DNA of 64,000 bases from Flaveria trinervia (Eukaryota; Streptophyta; Magnoliopsida; Asterales; Asteraceae): the NCBI GenBank assembly GCA_025506515.1, contig CM046444.1:78508589-78572588 (forward strand), read 5' to 3'. Of this stretch, positions 52,421 through 63,671 are shown in pieces (position 1 is the first letter of the stretch; each line of letters starts with the position of its first letter). The notes beneath the pieces were generated by a model. That model saw only the letters and a list, made by a program, of their open reading frames with translations. It did not search any database and was not told the origin of the DNA. The translations under genes were made by a program, and so were the position numbers.

Positions 52421-54522
52421 AGAATTGTTTCCAATCTATTCTAAACCTTCTTGTGAGAATGTTTCAGATGGAATAGGCGCTCAAACTGATACTGATGCTG
52501 CTGCTAATGTTCAACTGTTCGAGCTTCCCAGGCCTAGACCAAATTCTCCAAGTTGTGAAATACATCAGACTTCCACTATTCAGGGATCCGACAGTTTAGC
52601 TATATCAAGGAATAATGAAGTCTCAACAAGTGAGTCACCTACTGAGCCACAAAGCTCATCCGGTGATCCACTACAACACCAGGCAAAAGGAATAGTATTT
52701 TGAAAGAACAAGCAACTGTTAATCCTGCCTCACAACCAACCATCGATGATGTTTCTCATTCATTCAATCAGTCCTCATTGAATGACTTTGAAACAACAGC
52801 TCGACAGAGTGTTCTAGTTCCTGAATAGAATATGTCCAACCTGGATCTATCTCTACAACCGGAAGTGATTCCTCGGCTTCGGATTCACAACACTCATCCA
52901 ACTGAGAACATCATAGGGAATGTCTCTGAGAGTGTGAGAACAAGAGGACAGACTCATCAAGGGAATGCCTGCTTGTACTCATGCTTTCTATCTTAGATGG
53001 AACCCAAGAAAGTAGAAGATGCCTTAAAAGATAGTAGCTGGATTGAATCGATGCAAGAGGAGCTGCTTCAATTCAAGAGACAGAAGGTATGGAACCTATG
53101 TCCGCTACCCTCTGGTCAAGTACCCATAGGCACCAAATGGGTTTTCCGAAACAGAGAGATGATAGAGGCTTAATCATCAAGAATAAGGCAAGACTTGTGG
53201 TTCAAGGATACACTCAAGAGGAAGGAATCGATTATATTGACGTCTTCGCACCAGTTGCAAGACTTGAGGCAGTTAGGATCTCCTTGCTTATGCTGCATCC
53301 AAGGACTTCACAGTATACCAACTTCATGTCAAGTGGCTTTTCTATACGGGGATATAGACAGGGAAGTGTACGTATGCCAACCTCCAAGATTTGAAGATCC
53401 ACAGTATCCCAACTATGTGTGCAAATTTGATAAAGCTTTATATGGGCTGCACCGAGCACCCAAGTTGTGGTATGAGACTCTGTCTCAGTTTCTTCTGAAG
53501 AATGGCTATACTAGAGGTACCATTAACAAGACTCTTTTCATTAGAAAGTCTGGAAAAGACATTTTGCTTGTACAAGTCTATGTCGATGACATCATATTTG
53601 GTTCCTCAAATGACCAAATGTGCAAAGACTTTGAAAGCATTATGAAAAAGAAGTTTGAGATGAGCTCCATGGGAAAAATGGACTTTTTCCTTGGAATTCA
53701 GGTAAAGCAACTGAAGGAAGGGTTCTTCATTAATCAATCTAAATATGTCTCTGACATCTTAGAAAGATTTGACATGAAGGATTGCAAGCCTGCCAAGACA
53801 CCCATACCCAGAAACAATAATCTGGGTCCTGACCTTAAGGGGGAGGATACTAATCAACATCAGTATAGGGCAATTATTGGTTCTCTGATGTATCTTACAG
53901 CAAGTAGACCTGATATCATGTTTGCTACTTGCATTTGTGCAAGATATCAGGCTGCTCCTAAGGTGTCTCACTTTGCTGCTGTTAAGAGAATCCTCAGATA
54001 CCTCAAAGGAGCACCTAAACTACGTCTCTGGTATCCCAGAAACATGGATTTCAATCTTTATGGATACTCTGACAGTGACTACGGCGGTTGCAATATTGAC
54101 AAGAAATCAACATCAGGAGGATGTCAATTTCTTGGTGAAGGATCATCTCATGGCAATGCAAGAAACAATCCTGTGTCTCTACATCAACTGCTGAGGCTGA
54201 ATACATTGTTGCTGCTAGCTGTTGTGCTCAACTGCTATGGATTCAAAATCAGATGTCAGACTATGGATTTAACTTTATGAGTACTCCTATCCATATTGAC
54301 AACAACAGTGCTATCTCCATTACTGAAAATCCATTGAAGCACTCCATGACTAAGCATATCGACATCAGGTAGCATTTCATTAGAGATATTCATGAGAAAA
54401 ATCTAATTAGATTAATCAAAGTTGATTCAAATGAACAATATGCTCATTTGTTTACCAAAGCTTTTGATGAACAAAGATTTAAGTACCTTATTGCAGCTAT
54501 TTGGATGATAAAGATTGATTAA
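52421..54522 (+). pseudogene. pol: Element F pol: linker, reverse transcriptase and RNase H
   Basis: The acidic linker at 52425-52703 is followed by the RT N-terminus in shifting frames (52990-53394: DRGLIIKNKARLVVQGYTQE, EEGIDYIDVFAPVARLEAV). The main frame 53195-54280 is in register from about 53330: QVAFLYGDIDREVYVCQPP, KALYGLHRAPKLWYE, the catalytic LLVQVYVDDIIFGSS, MKKKFEMSSMGKMDFFLGIQ, GSLMYLTASRPDIMFATCIC, SDSDYGGCNIDKKSTSGG. A shift near 54150 leads to STAEAEYI and TKHIDIR, then a TAG at about 54369, and the natural end KID with TAA at 54520-54522. Confidence 0.88.
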
Positions 54523-55165
54523 TCTGATCTCTTTTGAAAACCTTTTTAAAATGTAAGTCTTGTGTCAATACAATTTAAGCCCTGTTACAAGAAATTTCTC
54601 TCTGAAATTTTCTAAGTGTAAATTCCTTCCGAAGAGAAATTAACCTTCGGAAGACACTCTCATATCTTTCGAAGCATAACTTCTCAAGGGATAACTTTCT
54701 TCTCGGAAGAACTTTTGGTCTCGGAAGAAGCGATTGATTGCATATCAGATCTACTTCCGAAACTTAAAAATTCTCCTTTCGGAAGCAACTCTAACCTTTG
54801 GAAGCATAAGAATTGGCTTCGGAAGAAAGAATTGCCTTCGGAAGACAAGTTACCTTCGGAAATGTTTTACACTCGGAAGAGAGATCTCACTATGTAACGT
54901 AAATTTCCTGGGCCCCACACTGTAAAAAGCAAAGATTTTGTTAATGATGTCGGATTATTTAACTGATTCTTAACCTTACCGCCACTGTCATTTCATCCAC
55001 TAAACCATCACATCACCTTATCCTAACCCCCATTACCGCCTCTCCACAATCTTTTAAATAATCTCGACTATTCACTTTCACTTTCATACTTGCAAACTTT
55101 ATAGCCCTAGAAATTTCTTCTACTCATCTTTACCCAGCTCAAAACATTCCAATTCACCTTTCCAA
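54523..55165 (+). repeat. Element F pol-ORF3 spacer with CTTCGGAAG words
   Basis: Noncoding interval holding about a dozen copies of TTCGGAAG/CTTCCGAAG between 54625 and 54880, the same word as in the F LTR. The last 250 bases (CACCTTATCCTAACCCC, TTTAAATAATCTCG) are unique and could be an ORF3 leader. Confidence 0.75.
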
Positions 55166-55958
55166 ATGGCCTTCAACCCACAGCACAATCAAGTCGCACT
55201 TCTTGATTCATCAAGAGATGCTGACTTCTCAGATATCATCTCCTTCCTAACCCAATCTTCATACTACACCGCTCTAACTGTTAACCCCACAATTTACACA
55301 AACCACATGTCTGAATTTTGGGCAAACGGTCAGATTGAAACCCTAAACGGGGTCCGTGTCATTCGATCGAGTATTTGTGGCCAGGAGTTGGTCATTACTG
55401 AACAGCTCATCAAGGAGCATTTAGAGCTTCATGATGATGGCGCTCCAACGGAATTTCCCAAAGCGGACTTGGATCATTCTTATCTCCAAATGGGATATGG
55501 AGGAGATGTTAGCAGGTCAACTGTCTACAAGTTTAACTTCTCGTACAAATGGAAGTTCCTACTACACGTGCTCCTTCACTGCTTGTCGAATAAATCCGGC
55601 GGATGGGATCAAATTCCATTTGAACTTGGGTGCCTTGTTCATGGTTTGGTAAAAGGCCTCCACTTCAACTATTCAAGATTTGTGCTAACTAACCTCATGG
55701 GAAATCTTTAGAAAGACACCTTCTTCATGTATCCCAGGTTTCTCCAGCATATAATCAACTGTGAGCTAGACCAGAGCATGCTTGTCTGTGCAGCTGCTCT
55801 GACTGCTCCCCAGATGAGGCCGACTATCTTCAAGACTTTGAAGAGGGTGTCCACCAACTTCACAAGAAGAGATACTGCACTTCTTCCATGTATGACTGAG
55901 CCAACGGCTCCTAGTGACATCCCTGTAATCCCACAGGTGATGATCCCACACCAGCAAC
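55166..55958 (+). pseudogene. Element F ORF3, N-terminal part
   Basis: Starts MAFNPQHNQVALLDSSRDAD after a unique leader. The N-terminal domain is homologous to ORF3 of B and C: HNQVALL, LTVNPTIYTNHMSEFWANG, ELVITEQLIKEHLELHDDGA, GYGGDVSRST, LLHVLLHCLSNKSGGWDQI. An in-frame TAG at 55709-55711 is followed by the same frame (FFMYPRFLQHIINCELDQSM, RPTIFKTLKRVSTNF), equivalent to the NRWILYPRF region of C. The frame is cut at 55958 by solo LTR G. Function unknown. Confidence 0.85.
55954..55958. repeat. Target site duplication of solo LTR G, left copy
   Basis: GCAAC before the LTR, identical to 56868-56872 after it. Confidence 0.85.
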
Positions 55959-56867
55959 TGAAAGATTTGATTTGCCCAAGATGCATATTAAGTTGATGTG
56001 GCTAGTGTGATATGATCCAAGTCGGGTCATACCAATAACAAGCTAAACAAACACCTATAAATATTTATACATTGATAAGATCATGCATATAAATATTGAC
56101 ACCAATTTAGAAAAGGTGGGTTTTCTAAATACATTGCTTTTGAAAATGAACATCATTATGTGGATAATAGTTCATGAGGTATTATTTGTTTCATTATTTA
56201 AGATTGTTAAATAATAACATTTAAAAGGGTGCTATGTTTATAAAGTTTAAATTGGTTTCAACTTTATAAAATAAGAGATTAAAGTGTGTTTATAAAAAGA
56301 GGAGGCAAATGGATTTTAAAAAGGGGCTTGGACATTTTTGGCCGCCCAAGGGCATAAATGTCCCACCTCCTTTTGTCTTGATGAGTGTAAGACTAAAACA
56401 CACACACTCTCCAATCTTGCTCTCTCTCTCTCTTGCATGCAAAGGCAAAATCCTCTCTAATCTATGTCTCAAAAATCGGTTTTTGGAGCTTGAACAAGGA
56501 AGGAAGATTCAACAACTACAAAGTTCAAGTTGCTGAAATTTGGTTTTGAGAAACCTAGCATTCCAAAGGGGTTTGTTGGTGGCTTGGGGTATCACTTTCT
56601 TGAGGTCTTCTGGTTGAAGATTCGGCCATAATATTCATCCTTTGCACCCTCTCAATCTCGGTTTCTAGTAGCATAAAAGGTTGTCTTCTTAACCTCCTTT
56701 GGTTGTCCTATTTTATATGCATTTTGTATTTTGATCCATGGTTTGGGTTTAGCTTTTCAAATGGGTTTGATAATCTATATATTAACAAGATTTTAAACTC
56801 TTAATCCGCTGCGTTTTTCATATATATTGGCTTATATGGACTTTGATAATCTTGTTAAACCCCTTCA
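55959..56867 (+). mobile_element. Solo LTR G (family of D and H)
   Basis: 909 bp with TGAA at the start and TTCA at the end, flanked by 5-bp GCAAC repeats. It aligns with the LTR of H from its first bases (TGAAAGATTTGATTTGCCCAAG against TGTAGGATTCTATGTGCCCAAG, then ATGATCCAAGTCGGGT). No internal element sequence is present, so it is a solo LTR left by recombination between two LTRs. A TATAAAAAG box is at about 56291. Confidence 0.92.
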
Positions 56868-56872
56868 GCAAC
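56868..56872. repeat. Target site duplication of solo LTR G, right copy
   Basis: GCAAC immediately after the TTCA end of the LTR. Confidence 0.85.
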
Positions 56873-58908
56873 TACCCCCCCCCCCACTATGCCAACACCA
56901 CCCATCACCATCACTTATCAGAGACGTCCCAAACGAACCCTTGTTCAATCTACTCTGATTGAACAAGCTCCTCGTGTTCAATCCAAAAAGGCTAAAGTGG
57001 AACAAACGGCTCCAACTCAGCCTGAGGTCCAACCATCCTTCATAATTGACCTCAATTTAGGTTTTGAGTCTCCTCGGTCTCAGACCTATGAGGCCACAAA
57101 CCAAGCTGAAAGCCCTCAGGGTGAGTCTCTATACTCCCCTGAGCAGCCAACAAGGGACAGCCCCATCAGAGGCTCAATGCCTGTAGAGATTGACCAAAGT
57201 CCCGGGTCAGTAGGTTTAACCATCCTATCTTTCACTGACCTTTTATTCAAAACTGATGAAGAGATAACATCTCTCCATGGCAATGAAGTTGATCTACAAC
57301 ACCCTCTCCAAGATCAACAGAGCCCGGAGAAATCTCTTATCTCTAGCCCCCATCAGCAACCACTGAGGTGAGTCCCACTGATATGGAGGGGACTCATGTA
57401 GATTCAGCTGCCACTACAGAAGGTGCCTCAATGGACCTTATGGACAGTGGTAACATTTCTCAGACTGAATCTACGGCAACCAAACCCTTTGATGACTCTG
57501 AAAGAGACATCATTGAGCATGGGAAACCAGGGTGCCAAGAAACCACATCTGGTGGTGGGGATGAACATACTTGGTATGTTACCTCATCTCCCTGTGATTC
57601 TTCGAAAGAAGATGAGGGAAGCATGCAACTCCTCATTCAAGATCTTCTTTCTAAAGTCTCAAATCTGGAATCTTAGGTTAGGACTTTAGAGGCAAGATCT
57701 GCCACTCAGCAACTTGAGATTGACAATTTTAAGGCTCAACTAGCTGAGAAACAGACAGAGAGGTTTGTTAGGCTCGTACCTATTCCGGTATCCCTGACTT
57801 CCTCCTCCAGCTCATCTAGCTCTCAAGATGATGCTATCAAAAAGGGGGAGAATGTTCAAAGACAAACACACAAGGAACCATAGAGCCGGCCTTGCACTTC
57901 AACATCTTCCTCTCCCATCATTTCTGCGCCTGAAACATCTTAGGTCACTCTTCAGATTGATCCAAGGATGCTTAATAATCTTTACAGACTCTTCACCAAG
58001 TTTCTGTTAAGATCCTCCTTTGAGCAGCCAAGTCATGATGCTGCAATGATCTACTTTGGAGCAGAAGAACTTCAAAGGCTGACTGCACCTTCTACCACTA
58101 TGGAAGAAGTTGGTCAACCTAAGGTTTCCATGGAACCTGAGATTCAATTCGAAGGGGAAATGGGAATTGATGGCCTCGCAACTGAAACAGTTGGGATAGA
58201 ATCTGCATCCCCTCTAACTTCTGAAGCTGAAGTTAAAGCCTCAAAAGAACAAGCTGAATCTTCCGAAGCTGAAATGGAAGCTGCGGAGGGACTGTTTAAA
58301 ATGTCCGAGGAACTGATCATCATAGATGCTATTCTGGAAATGGCATCTGAAATGAGTAGTGAGGACTTTCCGATTATACCTCCATCACAGACTCCATCTC
58401 TGGCTCTCTAATAATCAGAAACTTCTCTCCAAGAACCACCACAGTCAGGATCTTCAAAGGATAAAGGTAAAAGGAAGATGACTGCAGGAGAGATTCAGGA
58501 AGAAGAGAAGATTGAAAACTTGTCACAACTTGTGCCTAGAAGGAAGATAATCCAATGGAGGTTCGATGAACCTTGTCACAACTTTTTTGTAGAAAGAGAG
58601 AATGGTGAAGTCAACAGACACAATGCAACCTCTCTGTTACACTCTAGCAGATTTGACATTGCTGAGTTAGTAGAGAAACCATTCTCCAACCCCTCCACTC
58701 TGAAACTGCTGCACTCGTCAGAAATCATCTCAGCAGTCTTCATTTGGCTGAGCTAAATGCAAAAGCAAAGATTGAAGAAGAGTTGAAGTTGAAAAGACAG
58801 GAAGACAAGGAAAGATCTACCACCAAAGTCCTTCCTTTCTACAGATGGTGGAAGGTCCTGAATTGGAACCTATAGTTCGATGGGATATGATTATAGCTCC
58901 CATCAACT
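56873..58908 (+). pseudogene. Element F ORF3, middle and C-terminal parts
   Basis: Continuation after the solo LTR, beginning in an 11-base C run that sits out of phase with the upstream frame. Frames 56889-57371 (RPKRTLVQSTLIEQAPRVQS, then Pro/Ser/Gln-rich), 57368-57676 (Ser/Thr/Asp/Glu-rich), 57968-58411 (Glu/Ala-rich) and 58478-58756 (LSQLVPRRKIIQWRFDEPCH) follow one another with stops at about 57676 and 58409 and several shifts. The disordered middle and charged C-terminal part match the layout of ORF3 in B, but sequence similarity is weak. Element H cuts it at 58908. Confidence 0.75.
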
Positions 58909-59895
58909 TGTAGGATTCTATGTGCCCAAGACACTTAGAATATTGATGTGGTTAGTACGTTATGATCCAAGTCGGGTTATACCCAATGACAAGCTTAGCA
59001 AACACCAATTAATATTTAATTGATGATATGATCGTGCAATTAAATATCTACACCAAATTTAGAAAATGGGTTTTCTAAATAAGTTGCATATGAGATGGAA
59101 CAAATTATAAGGATAATTTGTTAGTGAGTTTATTGTTATTTTTTGTCATTTAAAAGGGTTTAAATAACATTAATAACATATGAGTGTACTTTAATTAAAT
59201 TGTTTAATTAAAGAAGACATATGTCACATTTTAAATAAGTCTAGTAGATGACTTATTGATGTGTGACAAAAGACTAGTTTTAATTGTGTGTGTGTTCAAG
59301 TTTTAGTGGAAAACTTGGGTTTTAAATTCATTTTGGCCGCCCCTTTATTGTGATTGGACCATTTTGGTGTCTTGAAAACACACATAACTTAAATTAGTCT
59401 TACACTCTTCATTTGACCACTCTCCATACATGCAAGAACAACCAAAATAATCCCTCTCTCTCTCTCACAATAGCTACAGCCAGGAGCAGCAGCATTAGGA
59501 GTTTTGAGAGCCATTTTGTGTTGATTTTGGTGTTTAATCTTCCTAACAAGAAGGTGCTTTGCAAGGAGGCTTGGGGTATACAAGCTTGAGGCTCCTTCCT
59601 TGGAGTTTTGGCCGAATTTTCAGCATCTTTTCTACTCTTCTTTGGTCGATTTTAGGGCTGCAGAAAGGTAGATATGGCAGCCCCTTTGTGGTTGTCATAT
59701 TATGTTGTTTTATGTATACATAGCATGTTTATTCACATACAAAGATCCCTTTTGATTTGGGTTTGTTTCTCCATCTTAAAACATCATTGAGAACATGAAA
59801 TTTTCAGATTATAAACATGTTATAATCCTCACATCCGCTGCGTTTTCTGAAAGTTTAAAGGTTAAACTATGTTTTGTGTTTTAACAAACCCATCA
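58909..59895 (+). repeat. Element H 5' LTR
   Basis: 987 bp, TGTAGGATTC to AACCCATCA. Start fixed by alignment with G and with the complement of the D LTR; end fixed by the PBS. It contains GTTATGATCCAAGTCGGGT, a GGCCGCCCC stretch near 59335 and ATCCGCTGCGTTTTC near the end, all shared with G. Confidence 0.88.
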
Positions 59896-59896
59896 A

Positions 59897-59910
59897 TGGC
59901 ATCAAGAGCC
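59897..59910 (+). other. Element H primer binding site (diverged)
   Basis: TGGCATCAAGAGCC directly after the LTR, matching TGGTATCAGAGCC with one substitution and one extra base. Confidence 0.7.
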
Positions 59911-61337
59911 GGTTATGTGGATGACTTGCTTGTTTTATTCCTTTGAAATTGGTTTTTAAGGATGGTTTTAGACTTGTTATAGGCTGTTTTGGGCTGCTAT
60001 ATTATGTTTTGTATGAATGATTCCCCAAACTTTCAAGGTCATATCACACATGCTAGTGATTAGATCTTGAAAGATATATATTATGAAATGTTGATTGTTT
60101 GGACAATGTTTAAAACCCAAAATTTCAGTTTATGTTGGCTGAAATTTGGTGGTTTTAAGTGGGGTTTCATTATATGTTTGGATGATATGATCATTGGATG
60201 TTAGTGTGCATAACCTAGCCTTTGGCCTTTTGATTTGGATGATTGGAATGGTTGGTTTTATTCATTCAATTGGGTTGTAATTTTTATGTTTATTATTTGG
60301 GTTGTAATTATTTATTCATTTGGTTATGTAATTAATAGATTAGGTGCATTTCTTTTATTAGAAAAATGTATTAGGATACAATTTTTGTAAAAGGAAGATG
60401 CACAAGATCAAGACCCAAAGATGGACATCAAAGACATGGAACTTGAAGCATATGGATGCAAGTTCAAGTGGGGGTCTATGATGACCTCAATTTTGTTTTG
60501 ATTTCAACCCTTAGGAAAGACCAAATGACCACACTTGTGATGGCAAACAAGTGTGGTCACAATAGTAGCTAGGGTTATGCACATTATGGTTGTTTATGTT
60601 TATGCTTGTTTGATTGTTTGGTTGATATTTTGTCATACATTACAAACTCATTAACAAAACTTTACAAGCTGAAAATTGGTAGTTCTTAATCATTAAAGTA
60701 ATAAAAGGTTATTAAAATGATTTAATGATTTTAAAGAATAAAATTGGTTTTAATCAAAGGACCATAGGGTACCTTGTATTTGAAAGCATGCAAATACAAG
60801 TACATAGAGTTTTCTAAAACTAGAATTATGAAATCTCTAAACTTTTAACAAACAAGTTCAACACCATCCTTTTGCACAACACTTGAGTCATTTGGAAACT
60901 CTAAATGGGATAAAGGTCACCTAACCATTTAGAGGGAACTTGTGATTTAAGGTGGGGATACCACATTGGTGGGATAAAGGTCACCTAACCACTTATGTGG
61001 GTAAACTTACACGTGTGTGCAAGTAGGATAACTTGATTTGAAAACCATGTTAAATGGATCACCTAAATATGGTTTCCAAATGGTGTTGATGGTATTAACA
61101 TGCCGACTTTACATATGATGTTTAAAGTCGATCCCATACCTCTAGAAGTTGCAAATGGTTGCAACCGTCAATCGTTGACCACCTTATTAATTTAAATCGT
61201 GGGATAAAGGTCACCTAACCACAATTTAAATGTAATGTTGGGTTCTATATTTTAATATAAAAATGACCTTAAAAGGCATTAATTATTAAAAATAGCAATA
61301 TCGAAAATACTAAATAGACCTTTGTTAAATTTTGTAG
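59911..61337 (+). other. Element H long 5' leader with a triplicated 18-base word
   Basis: About 1.4 kb between PBS and gag, with no ORF supported. The word GATAAAGGTCACCTAACC occurs at about 60909, 60973 and 61203, each preceded by a GG or TGGG; D has one complement copy at 46107-46127. The leader is AT-rich with TGGTTTT and ATTATTTGG runs. Confidence 0.7.
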
Positions 61338-62190
61338 ATGGCCACCAACAATGAAAATCACGATAACTCATCCGCGTCCACCAATCATTACGAGCGATCC
61401 TCCAAAAGGAACGTCTAAATCATAACAACTTTATTGATTGGTATCGAAACTTGAGAATCGTTCTCAAGCAAGAGAGACGATCATATATTTTAGACGACCC
61501 TATCCCCGATCAACCTAGCGAGGATGATGAGGAGGCCTATAACGATTGGCTAAAATACACTGAGGACTCCGTCCAAGTGTCTTGTCTCATGCTAGCGAGC
61601 ATGACTCCGGATCTCCAAAAGGAGTATGAACATCACGGAGCTTATGACATGATAACCCAGCTGAAGGAAACGTTTCAACAGCAAGCAAGGGTTGAGCGCT
61701 CCGAAACGGTTCGAGCACTCCATGCATGTCGTATGGACGACAACCAATCTGTTTCATCTTATGTACTTAAGATGAAAAGTCATATTGACCGCCTCGAGAG
61801 GCTTAATTGTCCCGTCTCGAAGGAATTGGCCACGGATTTGATCCTTAATGGCCTTACCAAGAAGTTCGAGACATTTGTGTTGAACTACAACATGAATGCT
61901 TGGGACAAGAGCATTGGTGAGCTTCACTCAATGCTTAAAACGGCCGAGGCGGCCATGGGTAAAAGGGCTTACCCGTTCTCACCATCAATGAAGGTGGGAA
62001 CAAGAAAAGGCCTTATCCCGCACCCAAGGCAAAGTTGCCAAGGGTAAAGGACCCGTATGGGGAAAAGGGAAAGGGGTGGCAAGGGTGCCACCCCAAAGAG
62101 AAGAAGCAAAAGGTTGCTACTAATGACCCATGCTTCAAGTGTGGGGAGATAGGACATTGGGCAAGGAATTGTCCCGTCCATCTCCAAGAG
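61338..62190 (+). pseudogene. gag: Element H gag
   Basis: The start is MATNNENHDNSSASTNHYER (61338), ending after about 25 codons at a TAA near 61416. Homology resumes in another frame as NNFIDWYRNLRIVL. The frame 61451-62047 (198 codons) covers the UBN2-type capsid region: MLASMTPDLQKEYEHHGAYD, ALHACRMDDNQSVSSYVLKM, LNCPVSKELATDLILNGLTK, NMNAWDKSIGELHSMLKTAE. A shift near 62035 leads to the knuckle CFKCGEIGHWARNC at about 62131-62172 in the next frame. Gag packages RNA; this copy carries two shifts. Confidence 0.88.
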
Positions 62191-62595
62191 TTGAAAGCAA
62201 AGAGGGATGCCGGGCAGACCTCAGGTACAACATACATGATTCATATTGATCTTAATGTTACATCTTCAAACACATGGGTATTAGATACCGGATGTGGAAC
62301 TCATATTTGCAATTTGTTGCAGGGGTTCAAAAGAAGTAGGGACTTCAATCAAGGGGATGTTAGCCTCTTCATGGGCAATGGAACCAAAGTCCAAGTTGAA
62401 GCTCGTGGGGACTACATCCTAAAACTTCCAAGTGGCTTGGATGTTATTTTGAAGAATATTTTGTATGCTCCTAGTTTGACTAGGAACATTATTTCTGTAT
62501 CCCAATTAAGACATTATGATTATATATTATCTTTTGTTGAAAATGATATTCATGTTTCTTTAAATGATATTTCTATTTTAAAGCAATTCCTATAA
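62035..62595 (+). CDS. pol: Element H: nucleocapsid knuckle and aspartic protease
   Basis: A 186-codon frame with an intact CCHC knuckle CFKCGEIGHWARNC (about residues 33-46), LQELKAKRDAGQTSGTTYMI, the protease active site NTWVLDTGCGTHICN (about 78-92; D-T-G present) and the protease body (GDVSLFMGNGTKVQVEARGD, LPSGLDVILKNILYAPSLTR, NIISVSQLRHYDYILSF). The frame stops at about 62595 just before the pre-integrase region. PR would cleave Gag-Pol in the particle. Confidence 0.9.
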   Translation: MPRVKDPYGEKGKGWQGCHPKEKKQKVATNDPCFKCGEIGHWARNCPVHLQELKAKRDAGQTSGTTYMIHIDLNVTSSNTWVLDTGCGTHICNLLQGFKRSRDFNQGDVSLFMGNGTKVQVEARGDYILKLPSGLDVILKNILYAPSLTRNIISVSQLRHYDYILSFVENDIHVSLNDISILKQFL

Positions 62596-62608
62596 TGGTA
62601 TTTATGAA

Positions 62609-63671
62609 TTGGTTCATGAAAATACTTTAAATAGTTCACTGTACCAAACTAACACCAAGAAGCTCAAGTTGGACTTGAGTGATACCTATCTTTGGCATTG
62701 TCGTCTTGGTCATATAAACAAGAAACGTTTACAAACACTTCAAAAGAATGGTCTTTTAAAAACAAATGAATGTGATTCATTTGATGTTTGTGAATCTTGT
62801 TTACAAGGAAGATGACTAAGGCACCCTTTAGTGGTACTAATGAAAGGGCAAAAGATTTATTAATCATACATTCGGATGTATGTGGTCCTTTTAAGCCAAT
62901 GACTAGGAATGGTGAAAGATACTTCATTACCTTTACCGACGATTATAGTCGCTATGGGTATGTGTACTTATTAAGACACAAAGATGAAGCTTTTGAAATG
63001 TTCAAAATCTTCAAGAATGAAGTGGAAAATCAACTCAACAAGTCAATTAAAGTTCTCCGTACCGATAGAGGAGGTGAATACCTAAGTGATGCTTTTCAAG
63101 ATCATCTTAGGAGTTGTGGGATTGTCTCACAACTCACTCCACCTGGAACACCACAACACAATGGTGTGTCTGAGAGGAGGAATCAACCTTATTGGATATG
63201 GTTCGATCTATGATGGCTAGAAGCACATTACCTCTATCATTTTGGGGTTTCGCTTTGCTATCCGCGGCCCGTATCTTAAATATGGCCCCAACCAAAAAGG
63301 TGGAAAGGACACCTTTTGAGATATGGCATGGAAGAGTTCCATCCCTATCATACTTAAGGGTCTGGGGTTGTGAGGCTTATGTTAAGACTCCCACCCCAAA
63401 CAAATTAGATGTCCGATCCACCAAGTGTATCTTTATTGGATATCCTAGAGATTCTATGGGATATTATTTCTATGATCCATTGGAACAAAAGGTGTTTGTT
63501 GTTGCTAGAAAGGGTGAGTTCTTAGAAGCAAAGTTCCTTATGGAAGGAGCTGGCACTAGAACAGTGGATCTTGAAGAGGATCAAGAACCACAACCCAATG
63601 CACGGTTGGTTGAAACTAGCACTCAACATGAGTATGTTGAGTATGATCAAGGGGTTGATCAATACACATAA
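62609..63671 (+). pseudogene. pol: Element H pol: pre-integrase and integrase
   Basis: 62609-62815: DTYLWHCRLGHINKKRLQTL, CDSFDVCESCLQGR, the pre-integrase zinc-binding region. 62797-63213: rve core with LLIIHSDVCGPFKPM, YFITFTDDYSRYGYVYLL, VLRTDRGGEYLSDAF and TPQHNGVSERRN, so all three catalytic acids are present. 63192-63671: SMMARSTLPLSFWGFALLSA, VWGCEAYVKTPTPNKLDVRS, IFIGYPRDSMGYYFYDPLEQ, then an acidic linker. Single-base shifts near 62812 and 63185 separate the three frames. Confidence 0.9.

Noticed and set aside
59911..61337. Host gene exons in the long leader of H
   Set aside because: No open frame of useful length or splice pattern; similarity to the leader remnant of D shows it is part of the element.
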